A stretch of 64,000 bases of DNA. It comes from Morella rubra (Eukaryota; Streptophyta; Magnoliopsida; Fagales; Myricaceae). The notes beneath the pieces were generated by a model. It saw only the letters and a program-made list of their open reading frames with translations, ran no database searches and was not told the DNA's origin. A program made the translations under genes and the position numbers. Positions 27,268 through 39,902 of this stretch are shown piece after piece. The number at the start of each line of letters is the position of its first letter. Position 1 is the stretch's first letter. Location of the stretch: positions 4,385,931 through 4,449,930 of the forward strand of contig CM025854.1 in the NCBI GenBank assembly GCA_003952965.2, in the 5' to 3' direction.

Positions 27268-27440
27268 GGAAGTGAAAATTAGACAAGCGCATCATGTGGT
27301 TGTTTCAGTAATCGGGACTCAACGAACATTTTTGCGGAAAAATTTAGGAGCTGGTTCTCCGCAAGCTATCTAACGGCATATATGTGGTAAGTCAGTCGTT
27401 TTGGTTTATACCAATAATCATTAATGATATCTCTACTTAG

Positions 27441-27630
27441 GGGTGTGTTTGAGTGTTAAAATTTTTGAGGATGTTAAAATTTGATTGAGTAGTGAAAAAG
27501 TAAGAGAGATGTAATTTTTTATATTTTGTAGTGAAAAGTAATGATGTGATGGGGGAGAGAGAGATTATATTGGTAATTTTTTATTGTGTTAAAATTTTAG
27601 GAAGTTAAAATTATGGGTATCAAACACACC
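27441..27630. mobile_element. Small MITE with GGTGTGTTTGA terminal inverted repeats
   Basis: The element begins GGTGTGTTTGA at 27442 and ends with the exact reverse complement at 27620-27630. The 190 bp between are AT-rich, include repeated GTTAAAATTTT words near both ends and have no ORF. Size and structure fit a hAT-like MITE. A clear 8-bp target duplication was not found. Confidence 0.6.
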
Positions 27631-28500
27631 AGTCAAATGTCGGAGTAAACTCGTACAATTTTTCTTTTTGGTGTCTGGACTTGTTGTAGACCATTGAACA
27701 TTTGGAGGGTCTTTGTTGAATCAATTTCTTTTAATCATGCTAATATAGCATTAACCTCTTAGCAAACGTCCTTTATAATCTTCTCACACTTCGTTGCAAT
27801 TTGAGTTACATGCATACTGTTAAAATAAAAATGACCCAAGCCAGTGCAAATGGAATGAATTCAAGATGAGTATAGTTGTGACTTGTGATGACTCCATTAC
27901 ATCGCTTGCACTGGATTCTGTTAGATCACTCAATTGAGAGAAATACTGATCGAAAGAACAACTTTAAAACCTTGGACACTTAAAATTTTAACCGAGAAGT
28001 CAAACATTGGACACTACAAAACTTTAACTGAGAAATTGTTTGCTAGTAATAGAATTCGAATTCAAGTTCATATGTTGGTAGTCTACGAGTGAAAGTTTAT
28101 CATTCAGCAATCTCATTGGCCTGACTAACAAATTTTATTTATTTATTATTGCATTTATTTTCGTTTATTTATTATTTCACGTGTTTATTAGCTTTGGATA
28201 GGAAAGAGGTGGAGTCCATAAGCCTTTTTTTTTTTTTTTTTTTGCATAACATGGTGGAGTATGAAAGCTCACGATAATAGGCTATGTTTGGTAATAGGTC
28301 TGAGTCTTGGGTTTCAGTTTCGGTTTCAATTTCAATTTCATTTCATTGTTCGCAGGTGGTTCGAGGTGGCTCTAACTTAAAATGAAATTAACGTGATCTG
28401 TTAATTACACTAACGTCCGTTAGCAAGGTGCACTTGACTCGCTAGCTGGCTTCCGTTGTACGCTTGTGCTCACATGCGCTAAATTGTAATTATTTTTTCG
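27631..28500. other. Intergenic DNA with a short near-repeat
   Basis: No gene recognised. Near 27970-28040 a phrase of about 35 bp (TTGGACACT...AAA.TTTTAACYGAGAA) occurs twice in tandem with differences. A run of about 19 T lies near 28226-28244. Confidence 0.4.
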
Positions 28501-28504
28501 TTAA

Positions 28505-28930
28505 CCTCCGCTTCTCTTGCTTGCTCCAACTTGTGTGAGCCAAAAGTTTTTTCTTTTTTAATATTTGTTGTTATCGTTTTGCTGCTCACATAGTCTTGCG
28601 CTCTCCAATTCGCGGGAGCGATTTTTTTATAACATTTGCTTCCTTCGTGCTCTCTAAATTGTTACATTCACTTGCTAACTTGTCCTTTTACTTGTCTTGC
28701 TGCTCACGCGCTCTTTAATCGCGGGAGGGATTCCTTTATAACCTTCGCTTCCTTCATGCTCTCTAAATTGTTTCCTTCACTTGCTAATTTGTCCTTTTAC
28801 TTGTCTCGCTGCTCACATGCTCTTTAATCGTGGGAGGGATTTTTTTATAACCTTTGCTTCCCTCATGCTCTATAAATTGCTACTCTAACTTGTCATTTTG
28901 CTTATCTCGTTGACATTTTACTTTTGATTT
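28505..28930 (+). repeat. Minisatellite, at least three units of about 110-118 bp
   Basis: The anchor CTGCTCAC occurs at 28582, 28700 and 28809. Each is followed by a CTCTTTAAT/CCAATTCG segment, then GCGGGAG or GTGGGAG, a T-rich ATAAC, GCTTCC, CATGCTCTCTAAATTG, and CTTGCTAACTTGTCCTTTTACTTGTC. The units differ by scattered substitutions. No coding potential. Confidence 0.75.
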
Positions 28931-30411
28931 AAAATAAAAAATTGCTTGCGGATTGGGTTGACCACCACTTATGGGCGCATGTTTAATTTCCCGTGCGATG
29001 GTCTGTATGCAACTATCAAATGAACCACATCGAAAAGAATATGTTATAAGCTGACGACACATTCAACTACCTCGCAGAGACAAAGAGTTCAACCAGACAT
29101 CATATGCAAGCAGAATAGGCGAGCGTAATTTTATCATTATCATGAAAGAAAAACGGAAAAAAATAAATTAACCAAATTCTACTATGGAAACCAAGATATT
29201 GATAGAAAATCAAATGAAAAGCTCAAACAAAAACCAAAAACAACAAAAAGAAATCATTAATTCCGCTCCAAAATAGTGGCATTTGAACAATTCGAAAAAA
29301 AGGACCTAGATCCTCGCTGTTTGGTTGAAAAAAACAAAGTAGAACAAAAAAAAAAAAATTTAAATTTAAATTTTCACAAGAAAAATGAAACTCTGACTCC
29401 ATCAAGGTTTCCTACTTTCTTTCAAACGTCCTCCACTTTACGGATAAAAAAAAACATAATAATCAGACATCGCAGATAAAGGAAGGAAAAAAAAACAAGA
29501 GAGACGCTTACATTTCGCTGAAGGACTCAGAACCCAGCTTCGTCTTTCATTTCTCTCATAAATATCCATAGCTAGAGAGACAGAGAGAGGGTGCAAGGAA
29601 CACAGTAACAAAGGGACCCCAGGATCAACGGAGAAAAAGCTGCAATTCTACAACGAAGCAAATGCAGGAATTTTGGGTGATTCGGATAAGGGCTCTCTAG
29701 GTGGCATGTAGGTAGCAATAGCACATGAGAGAGAGATAGAGAAAGAGACGTAGAGGATGGGGTGAAAAAAGACGTGGGTTTTCCCTCCTCTTCTTCTTTT
29801 ACTTTTTCCTTTTCTTTTTTATTTTTTCCTAATCCCTGTTAGTTCTGTGCCGTTATTGAATTTAAAGATTTAAAAATAACATTGAGCCCAACCAAACATT
29901 GATTAAGGACTTTAGACCCAAAATTCAAATTTGAGACCTGAAACAGGGCATGTTCTTGGCTAAAAAATTTATAATTTGAATCTAATTTTCTAAATTAAAT
30001 CATAATATTATTCGTACACATATATCAATACAACTCAATATTAACTTTTTTTACAACTATCATTACAACTCAATAACTTTTACACGCATATTAATAAAAT
30101 TTAAATATCACCTAAATATTTACCCCATACGTAAAATACTTAAAATTTTTTCAAAACTAATATGCTTGGACTCAGGCCTCTTACCAAAACATAGTGGTCG
30201 ACCCAAACGAGTTCTGGACCAAACCAGAGTCTGCTCCGGCCCTCGAAGGCCTAATCAAAGCCCCAAAGCAAGCTGGTCATAGGCCGATAATTGGTGCATT
30301 CTTTTCCATTGCTCTTTTATGTTTTTTGTTTTCCTTTTGGTTTGGCTGTGCTATTTAGCTTCTTCAGCTTGGAATCTCTAACTTCCATTAACACATCCTT
30401 CCATTCCAGTC
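28931..30411. other. Intergenic, GPAA1 upstream region
   Basis: Mostly A-rich non-coding sequence. 29570-29780 is rich in GAGAGA and similar purine motifs. 29940-30165 is a highly AT-rich MITE-like block without terminal repeats I can prove. The GPAA1 leader lies just before 30412. Confidence 0.45.
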
Positions 30412-33400
30412 ATGGACGAGAGCGAGGTCGAGGCCCCCAAAGCGAAGCCACGCCCAATCGTCCGCCTCGGGATCTTCCTCATCTCTCACAGCCTCCTCTT
30501 TAGGTACATCTTTTTACTCCCTGGTCTGACTTGGATTAGGAAGTTGAATTAATATAGATCTGTCGTTTCAATTTCAGCGTCTTTTGCTGCACAGCAGGGC
30601 TCTTGACCCTTCTGCTGCTTCCACTTCTCGCCAAGAACACCTACATATCTGAGAATGCCCTCATGCCAGGTCACTTTTTATATATATCTCTATTTCGTTT
30701 TTCATTTTTCATTTTTCTTTCACGCGAAGTAAATATATCTAAACACTGTCGATTTTTATTATTCACAGGTTCTGCAAACCCCATGCTCTCTAGTCAGGAA
30801 GTATCGGAGGCAAATCGACTAGTGAAGAGTTTAACCAGCTTGGATTTGCAACCCAAGGGCAGTGGCATGTAAGCGCTTACTTCACATTCCGCCTCTCTGT
30901 TCTTTTTGCTGGTTATTTAAATGTGAATTTCAGCTGGTTTAGACTTTGTTATCCTAATAGAAATTGTTTAACTAACGAGTAATTTTAATATAAAAAAGTA
31001 TTATGTTAGTGGTAAAACAAAGCTGAGGTGAGTAACCTTCCCTGCGCAAACCAATCTCTACCTTAGGACTTATTGCTGTCTGATGTTTTATTTCATACAT
31101 AAATGCAGAGAAAGTCAAAGACTGATAGCCGAGTTTATGTCTAATTTGGGTGCTGAAGTTAATTATCAGAAGTTCTACCCTCGATCAAATCAGTTTCATC
31201 CGCTGCACTTTTTTTCTTACCCTGATTCAGGGACAACTTGGGTGAATGTCAGTTGTTCATCTCATGGAGTTAACACCATTGGAATAATCAGAGCACCACG
31301 TGGTGATGGTAAAGAAGCCATCGTCTTAGTGACGCCTTACAATCCTTTAAAGATTGGTCCGGGTGAGGCTTTATCATTGGGCATCACGTACTCAGTTTTC
31401 TCCTTGCTAACCCAAGTTACTTGGCTTGCCAAGGATATTATATGGCTTGTTGTGGATTCGAGATATGGAGAATATGCTGCAGTTGATGCTTGGCTAAGAG
31501 ATTATCACATGCCTGTATTTAGTGGATTAGGCTCTGTAAATGCTGAAACTTGTTATGGAAGTAATGTCCAAAATGAACCAAAAGAGAACCTTCTCACTGA
31601 AAGAAAAATACATGATGGTTTTAGACGTGCTGGGACTATGGCTGCAGCCCTTGTCATTAAGGTTGCAGATAGAAGTGAACATTTTGAGGACAGTCTTAGC
31701 ATCTATGCTGAGGCATCCAATGGTCAGATGCCAAATCTGGACCTCATCAATATCGTTAATTACTTAGCAGTGCATAGGCAAGGTTTGCGGGTAAAGGTGG
31801 AGAAAATATGGTCTTTACTTAACTGCAAATGGCTCTTAATTTTGGGTGAAATTCTCGAATCACTAGGACATGTGGCCAGAAGCTTAAATCCGCAGTGGAA
31901 GTTTGGAATCCCAGCTGCAGATTATGTCGAGGGCATAGCTACACTTGCAAGTTCATTATATTACCAGGTAGTTTTTTCTCCTTCTTGTTCAGTTACTATG
32001 GGTGAAGCCTATTACTGTTTACCATTTCAAATTGAATGAACAGGAAAAGTTGAAGAATTTATGCCGTCTCAGTGCTGTCTGATCCTTGAGTCATTTTCGC
32101 GTATATTTTTTTTCCATGCTATCAGGCTTTGGGGGTCCCCACAGGTCCCCATGGTGCTTTTCGTGATTACCAGGTAGATGCAATTACTTTGGAAATTTCT
32201 TCAAGAGTTGCTTTGAATAACAAGGCTAAGCGAAATGACTTCCTTCTGCGAGGTGGCTGGTCAGTTCTTGTTTAAATCTTTTTGAAGTAGCAGTTATAAA
32301 TTTTTTTATTCCAAATTACTGGACTGTATTGAATTCTTAATGCAAGAACCTCTCTTTTGCACGCACTGAAATGACGAGCAGGTCTTAATTTCTTGTTCAA
32401 TGTTTAAACCTTTTATTGTCCTTCTTATAACATCCTCTAGTTCTAAAAATGCTGCTAATGTATTATTGATTGGTATTGTTAGGTCACATCCCTTTAGGTT
32501 CCTTGTTCATTGGTTATCATTTGTTAAAACAAATTATTGTGTCTTTTTTGACTGAAGGTTTTCCTGTTGGTTGATTCAGGTTAATTGAAGGAGTAGTACG
32601 AACAGTAAATAACCTCCTCGAGAAGTTTCACCAGTCATTTTTTCTGTACCTTTTAACATCGCCTAGTAAGTTTGTCTCAGTTGGAGTCTACATGATCGCA
32701 TTTGCACTCCTCGTGGCACCACTCCCAATGGTTGCAGCTTCTCTATATGCTGAGGCTCACAATGTGGATCCTAGTTCTGGAAAAGAGAAATCTACTCCTT
32801 CAGTCCGTACTACTGACGAACTTGGCATTACTCTGACATCATGCAAATGGCTTAATGCAGCAAAAATAGTTTTTGTGGTTCACTTGTGGGGTGCTGTTGT
32901 TTCGTTACTCCCATATTTCATCTGTCAAATACCCAGCTGTACGCCAACTACCAGATTTGGAATCTGGGTGTTGCTCTCAATCTTTAGCCTCCTTATATTA
33001 TACTTGATTCTGGGTTCTCCATTTTCCCATGTTAATGCATCCCAACCTCGAAAAAGAGATTGGGTTCTCCTGAAATCTGTGACTATCTCTGTCGCCTTCA
33101 TTGGTTTGTGCCTTATGTCAGTCATTAACTTTGCTACAGCCGAAATAGGGGCTTTACTGATGGTCCCGATGTGTTTGATGGCTCAACCTCTGAAGCTTGA
33201 TGTTAAATCTAGAAGCTTGAGAAGCTTTTCTAGGCTGGTTTGTAATTTGGCTTTGGGGTTCATTGCGTTCCCGCCAGTCACTTTTTTTGTGTTGAAAGGT
33301 GTCTTTGAAGGTTTTGGTGGCATCGCTGTTGGTGACTTCTGGAATTGGTTGGAATCCATTTGGGAATGGAGCAGTGCTACTTACCTCTATTTAGGTATGG

Positions 33401-33453
33401 TTTACCTGCCATGCTGGGTATTGTGTATTCAGGTTCTATGTCATCGTTGTTGA
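30412..33453 (+). CDS. GPAA1: GPI-anchor transamidase subunit GAA1 (GPAA1), complete
   Basis: A membrane subunit of the ER GPI transamidase, which attaches GPI anchors to proteins; GAA1 belongs to the M28 peptidase-like fold and helps bring the GPI lipid and substrate together. Six exons: 30412-30503, 30578-30669, 30769-30868, 31109-31967, 32126-32259, 32580-33453. All junctions are GT-AG and in frame, giving 2151 bp (716 aa). The start follows the rule of first ATG, with an acidic MDESEVEAP leader. A first membrane helix lies at about 18-50, then a large luminal domain (WVNVSCSSHG, RAPRGDGKEAIVLVTPYN, WLAKDIIWLVVDSRYGEY, VPTGPHGAFRDYQ), and several membrane helices from about 460 to the end. 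Length fits plant GAA1 (about 700 aa). No anomaly seen. The neighbouring F-box gene on the same strand starts 2.4 kb downstream. Confidence 0.95.
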
Positions 33454-35817
33454 CATGCCTTGGACAATCTTACCGTGTATCACTGGTCAATTTGAAATAG
33501 AAATGAGAGGAGAGCTCAGAGTGACTGGAATTTTTTCTCGACATTTATGTCTTCTGGTCTAACTTGCTTGCGGTGGATGTTGACTGGTTCTAGAACTGGG
33601 TCCTGGAGAAGAAAGTGATTCGGGGGTATAACCTTTCATCTTTGCAGGCAATTTTGTTTATGGCAAAAAGAGTACTCGTGTAGGACTGCAATTGAGTTTG
33701 TGCAGGCCTCTTGATATGTACTTATTTACTGAATGAACGCCTGCAGGAAAGGTTATGATTGATTAGACAGCCGTCAATCAAACTTGAAAGCCTATTTACA
33801 GAGTAAGTTCGTTTGAATTTTGGGGCGTTTGCTAAATTTTAGAAAATATTTTTAAATTTTGAGAATTTTTATTTTATTAAATTTATTAAATTTGTGAAAA
33901 TTAGAGTGTGTATATTAAAAATTTTAAAGTGTGTTTGTTTAATTAGAAATTTTTATACCTCGAAATTTAAAAAAGAAGAATACCACCTTTATGTGCTGGG
34001 CTTCAGTAGGTTTTTCGATTTTGGTGTTAGAAGTCATAGCTTAAAGCCATTAATTGGAAGGCTTTTTGCTCGGTGAAGTTGTTGGGATTGGACTGATGTC
34101 AGTTTGGTCGCAAAGCTCAGTCCAACATAGACTTGTAGAAGGATCCTGCTCTACAAAACTAGTGCATCAAGCATTTGACACGGTATAACTTGTACGACTG
34201 CGTTATGTAATGTTGGATCTGTCCTCCCCATTGGCACCCACCCATTTGTTTCTGTTTGGAGATTGTTGCACAAATTTAATGCAAGATGCGCTTTTTGGTT
34301 GATATGAAGGCCCGGACAATGGCGTTTTCTTCTGTAAATAAATGGAATTAAATAGGTTGATGGGATTCAGATCGCCTGTACTGAATTGCAGTGTAATTCT
34401 AGATAGAGAGTGGTGGATCTCGATCAGACTCACCACTTTCTCACAATTACACCGCAATTCGGTCACTTGAATTGCAGAGGATCGTAGTCCAAGTTGATGA
34501 GGACTGGCCATCTTCTTCGCTTAGGATCATGGCCTCCCATCTCTTTCGCCGTTTTGTTTTTGTCTCCGCATATATTTTGTGCCATTCAAAGATGAAGTAA
34601 CAATATTTTTTATTGACAAAAGTTATTAGAAAATTCAAGGCCCATATTCCACACCCACTCAAAGAGCCAGGGATACCCAAAAAGCAGATTCTCGTGGAAT
34701 TTTAAGATTGATTATTGCGGTATAAGCTTCGGTTCTTTACATTGATCTAGTGAATATATGCAAATATATAGTGGAATTATTTTTAATTAAATAAAAATGC
34801 TCGAGGATGAGTATTTCCCTCTATAAACATAAAAAGGAGCTATTTTAGCAGCTCAGGAAAAATAAAGATAAAAAAGAGAGCTATTTTTAATGGTCAGGAG
34901 ATCCTTATTTCCGATTGTGGGAATTAAGAAAAAAGATTCTGATTTGGACACGGCCTTTTCCTCCTCTATTACAACGTCATACACGTGTCATTTTAGTTTC
35001 CATCATTGCTTAAAGTGAGAGAAGAAGCTGGAGTGGCAATATATAGGGCTGGGGATGATGTTTATAAATAAAACTACAGGTCCCACTCGTTTTTCAAGCG
35101 CGTGAGTCAAAAGCTTTGAGGCTATTGTACTTTCACCCATGTGCACAAACAGTAAATAAAGAAAAATTAAAGTAACAACAAGTATAACTTGGTGGAAATT
35201 AAATAAAATTGTGCAATATAATTAGTCACTAAGAACAAAACTAAATATGGCCATGCTGATTTTCTTCTTAAAAATGAACTTTGAATTATTCAAAACTGTA
35301 TTTTGTTTATTTATAATTTCCTTGAAAATTCTCGATAAGATTAGAAAATAAATTAATAATAAAGATAAAATGTTGGCACATGACAAATATATTCTTTTAT
35401 CCAACAAGCTTCTCTCTTCACGAAAGGAGGAAAAAAATGACAAAAATAGGTGTTAAAAAAAGCAAGCAAGATCTACTACATGCTTGGCTTCTTTAGCTTT
35501 TACGAGAAACCCTTTCTAAGGCAAGCATTAAAGTTATATTACTCATCCTAATTAGGACGTGCATTACACGTACTCCTAACAGCGTCTTAAGCAAACCTGC
35601 TCATGTCAACCCCTCTCTCTCTCTCTGGCCTCTTTTCTCTCCACCCACCTAATCAGACTACAACTCCCGTTCTCTTTCTCTGTTGACAGCCAAAACTTAA
35701 AAAGAAACAGCAAGAATGTTCTCCCGTTTCAAACAAAGCACGGCAAAGAACAGGAAACAAGAGCAACAAAAACAAGAAGAAGAACAGCAACGAGAATAAC
35801 AGAGAAGAGAGAGAGAG
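33454..35817. other. Intergenic between GPAA1 and the F-box gene
   Basis: The first part is probably GPAA1 3' UTR. 33820-33965 is an AT-rich MITE-like block (AAATTTTGAGAATTTTTATT). A G-box/ABRE-like ACACGTGTCA lies at about 34981, in the F-box upstream region. A CT-rich pyrimidine patch lies at 35612-35640, and a purine-rich leader immediately before 35818. No ORF is credible. Confidence 0.4.
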
Positions 35818-37245
35818 ATGGACAACATGCTATGTGATGAGCTCCTTGAAGAAATCTTTCAGAGAATTCCGCCCTCGCCCTCTTCATCACTTTCAGTCTG
35901 TTTGGTCTCCAAGCGCTGGCTTCACCTCTACCGCACCTCCAAGACCTCCCTCTCTCTTCTCCTTACCCCTCACAATTCGACGATTCCCTCCTTGTCCTCC
36001 CTCCTCTCCGTCTACCCTTCTCTTCTCTCGCTCTCTCTGCTCATCTCCTCCGACCCCACGGCCACAGCCACTAGTTTCTCAGACCAACTTCTCCTCACAG
36101 TCTCTACCTTTTGTTCCAAGCTTAATTCCTTAAGGTTTTTGGCTGGTCCTGTCTCTCTTTCCTCCCTGAAGTCTCTCTCTTCCACCTGTACCCACCTCAC
36201 CTCTCTCTGTATTAATATATCGAGGCCTATCTTTTTTGGGTGGGTTGTGAATTTTCCTGCTCTAAAGGAGTTATCAGTCTTCGTGTGCTCTGGGGAAGGG
36301 CTTGAACAACAAATTGAGTTTGCGTGGGAATATGGATTGGGGGAAAATGAGGATTGCGATGCAGAATTGGGCTTGGAGCGTCTTTGTTTGTCAGGAATTC
36401 GAGTAGATGATTGGGGTATGAGTTGGCTGTGGAGGAGCAGTAAAAGGCTGAAGATATTGCAGCTACGAAGCTGTGAAGGTATTGGTGATGGGGGGTCTTT
36501 TTCGTCCTTTGTTAGGTGCTTACAGGGTCTTCAAGAGGTGGAGCTCAGGACTTGTAGAAGTATAGTTGATGGGGTGCTGTTAAAATTGGCTGAGAATTGC
36601 GATTCTCTAGTTTCTCTATTGGTTTATGATGGCGGTAGTACAGAGGGTCTGCTGAGGTTCATTAGCGAGTCCAGGTGCAATTTGCAGAAACTCGATCTTC
36701 GATTACCTCTCGATCTTAATAACGATCACCTCTCGGCTGTTGCACTGAATTTTCGGTGTCTCCTGAGTATTAGGCTTCAAAGTTGTTGTCTTGTCACGGG
36801 TGAAGGCCTTAAGGCTCTTGGGATTGCCTTGAGTTCTGGGCTTGAAGAATTGGCATTGATAAATTGCGATGTTGTGGAAAGAGCACCGGGGTTGCTTGCC
36901 ACACTGGGGCAGAACTTGAGACATTTGAGGAAATTGGACTTATCTTATAACGAAATGTTACTTGATAAGGAGTTTATTTCGATGCTAGTTTCGTGTAATG
37001 GTCTTATTGATCTGAGGTTGAGAGGGTGTAAAGGGCTTTCCAATGCATCCATGGTCTCTATGTTTAAGAGTTGCAAGCGTTTGAAGAATGTTGATATTAT
37101 GCACTGTTGTGGGATTGAGGCCGAGGCAGTGGAGTTGTTTCTTCTCAATTCTCCGCATTTGAGACGGATGCTGGTTGAGGAAAGCAAGCTTTCGGATGTT
37201 GCAAGGACATGGGCATCAAATAAGTTTATTGAGGTTGTTGTTTAA
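35818..37245 (+). CDS. F-box/LRR (RNI-like) protein, intronless
   Basis: Open frame of 475 residues. The F-box begins at once (LCDELLEEIFQRIP...VCLVSKRWLHLYRT, residues 5-40), the module that binds SKP1 in an SCF ubiquitin ligase. It is followed by Leu/Cys-rich repeats of the amino-N/RNI type to the C-terminus (L-x-L-x-x-C and LxxLDLSYN patterns at about 100-460). Its target protein is unknown. The start is the first ATG after a purine-rich leader, and the F-box leaves no room for a later start. The closest family I can name is the RNI-like protein next to GP210 and SMR6 in Arabidopsis (At5g40470); this assignment is from memory. Alternatives within the large F-box/LRR family are possible. 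Confidence 0.9.
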   Translation: MDNMLCDELLEEIFQRIPPSPSSSLSVCLVSKRWLHLYRTSKTSLSLLLTPHNSTIPSLSSLLSVYPSLLSLSLLISSDPTATATSFSDQLLLTVSTFCSKLNSLRFLAGPVSLSSLKSLSSTCTHLTSLCINISRPIFFGWVVNFPALKELSVFVCSGEGLEQQIEFAWEYGLGENEDCDAELGLERLCLSGIRVDDWGMSWLWRSSKRLKILQLRSCEGIGDGGSFSSFVRCLQGLQEVELRTCRSIVDGVLLKLAENCDSLVSLLVYDGGSTEGLLRFISESRCNLQKLDLRLPLDLNNDHLSAVALNFRCLLSIRLQSCCLVTGEGLKALGIALSSGLEELALINCDVVERAPGLLATLGQNLRHLRKLDLSYNEMLLDKEFISMLVSCNGLIDLRLRGCKGLSNASMVSMFKSCKRLKNVDIMHCCGIEAEAVELFLLNSPHLRRMLVEESKLSDVARTWASNKFIEVVV

Positions 37246-38665
37246 TTTGGTGGATTAGCTGCGGAAGAACAGCTGCTCCAGTTTACAGAAGTTCCAAGGA
37301 GGAAATAGGTACGTAACACACCATTTGTCCAAGGACATGGGCATCAGTTAAAGTCATTGTGGCTGCTGTTTAATGGTGGGGGGCTGTTTAAGTTAATTTC
37401 AAGGGAAACAGCTAGGTACCACACCACGTGTCCTAAGTATGTTTGTAAATTTCTGTTGTTTATGTCGTGGAACGCGAAGAGCAAGTTTTGGCTCTGTGAA
37501 TAATTATGTGAATTCAAGGTGTAATTGTTAATAATGTCGTGTTGGTCTTTCCTTGATATGCCGCCACTGTAGTAGGTACATGTTTCTTGATTAATATTCA
37601 TCCTAATCATACACCTTACGTTGGACTGTTACGAAAGCTTCTTTGTCCTTTGAAAAGAAAAAATCATCCATAGAGTTCTATCACGAACATTTTGTTGTGC
37701 AATGCTTGAGGTGCAAAGCAACATGTTCAATTCTCTTTGGAGTGAGGACTATTCTTTGCATTGGGAAGGAGTACTGCTAATTATCACCCAATAGAAATTG
37801 AATATATCACTACTCTCAACAATGTCCTCTGGCGGCATCAGGATGCACTTCTGTGAAATACAAGGAGGAACTGTGGATAGGTTGAGCTAATTGAATAGGC
37901 CTCACTTAGTATTCTTGGATGAAACATTACATCTTTTGGTGGAGCTCTAAATATCCCTTAGCAAAAGAAAGGGGGAAAAGGAGACTTTTTTATGGGTATG
38001 GCTGCTTGGAAGTGCCAGTAAGAGGATAAGAAATCTACACAGCCATACAATTTGGTTGCTGGAGGTTTGGGCAGAACACATTCCAAGGTAACAGGATTCT
38101 AGGTGCTATATAGTTATTTAAGGGGCCATTGACAATGAGACTGAAGAAGGGATTTCAAGGTGTGCTGTCCTTGTTGTTAACTAAAGTGTAAATATCTGGT
38201 GGTGGAGAGTGGAGAAACATGCATGCGGTTTATTTGTCCGTTGGGGTCAAGTGGCAGTGCTTATGCTTATCAATTTTTTATTTTTTGTGAGGAGTGCTTG
38301 ATGAGTATGGATGCTCTCGAGTTTCAGAGATCATAAATTGCAGGATTCCTTGTTCTTTTGTACTAATTGGCAGATCCATTTCCCTGATTTATGACCTCCC
38401 TTAGTTAAGGGTTGGGCTTTTCATCTTTGACCCTCTCATGTGTGGGTTTTCTCTGTTTGTTTAATATTGTCATTCCTGTAAAGACTAAAGAGTCATGGAA
38501 ACAAGTCCTCCTTGCCTTCTAATGTTGGGTAGGACAGGCCGGGTTGGAGTCTGAAATCACATAGAGGGAGCATCTGAAGGTGCATGAATGTAAGTTGAGT
38601 CATTCCCATGCTTTAGAATAGGCTTGCAACTCTGAAGGCCAGCCTCCCCCAGCTTACCTTACCCG
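37246..38665. other. F-box gene 3' flank up to the visible palindrome
   Basis: No gene recognised. A segment near 37327-37370 (AGGACATGGGCATCA...AAGT...TTGTTTAAT) resembles the last codons and stop region of the F-box gene at 37203-37245, so it may be a short local duplication of the gene's 3' end. Whether this stretch is also mirrored cannot be told, because the window ends at 64000. Confidence 0.4.
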
Positions 38666-39902
38666 GAAAGGAAGATAGACAGCAGGAAATTGGAACCTGT
38701 ACGAGAAGTACCGGTAAGCAACTCCATCGAGCGCTGTTATATAAGCTGTCAGTGCCTAAAAGTGAGCAATATGTCACATGTGGGTTCATGAATCGATAGA
38801 AAGGTGCAGCAAATAGGAGATGAAATATTTGTCTTCACTCACCCAAGCTTAGGCTTGGAGTCGACAAATGAGGCGAATTAAAATATGCGAGGAAGGTAAT
38901 ACGTACTGATCAAATGCCATCTCGAAGAAAGCCTTATATTATGTTCAGGTACCGCAATTATTTATGGCACACGCTTAGAACAGTACCCAAAAAAACTTTA
39001 TTCCTTATACCCATCTAACACGGTTTTCTATTTTCTAAGCACCCATCTAACACCTCTGGTTTTTGTTTCCTTTCTTTCGTCTTTTTGCGTGTGAATTTTT
39101 AACCGGAGGCCCATAAAAAATTTTCAGGTTTAACATCTAAGGTGGTGGCCTTTCCATTTCAGTTTCTTTTAAAATTGAAATGTCAATTATTTTTACCTTT
39201 TCGTTTATAATTTTTAATTTCGAGTTCCCGACAAAAGGAACTTCTCTTGTTTTGGGGTCCATGTCCTATAAAATGGGCAGTTGTCCTCTCCCATCAATAT
39301 TCTCGCTGGGGTAAAATAGACTCGTCAACTTTCATTGTTAACGCTATTGGGGCTGGAGTCCTTCATGGGTGTCCTACTTTCGAAGCTAATGTATGCTTCC
39401 CAAAAGAAACATAAAACAAAAGCTACTGTGAATTGGGCACAGGTTGGGTTGGTAAGCACCAAACAAAGTTTCCCCAACTCTTTCCACTCCCTTGTGACCT
39501 TAGCCCGCCCACATTAAGCCCAATTTCTATGTCTTTTCCCTCCTCCCGAGACTCGTCCTCTGTAATTGAGCTCCAAATTGGGCTCACTAACCGACACCTT
39601 ATGGGCCCTGTTCTGGCCCAAGCCTGTTCCTTTGCTTGGGTGGTCCTTATGGGCTATGACAAAACATGGGTACATTGCATTATTGTAGCTTTTTTTTTTA
39701 AAAAAAAATTATAAATATTAGGCTATTTATAAACGAATCAAAATTCATTTCTAATATGTAATTATTTGGGCTTGCACTATGAGTGGCAGATTTTTTTGCC
39801 TTGGAATAGAAACTTGATACTCAACAATTTTCGTTTCATAAGAGAAAAACCATTTATTTTTTAACGAAGGAACTGAAATTTTTGTTCTTCCTAATCGACA
39901 AA

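Noticed and set aside
28505..28930. CRISPR-like array
   Set aside because: Units are too long and diverged, with no spacer pattern, and the genome is a plant nuclear one; it is a minisatellite.
38745..38790. Sequence reminiscent of a miR156 precursor (CTGTCAGTGCCTAAAAGTGAGCA)
   Set aside because: It does not contain the mature miR156 sequence and I see no matching foldback arm.
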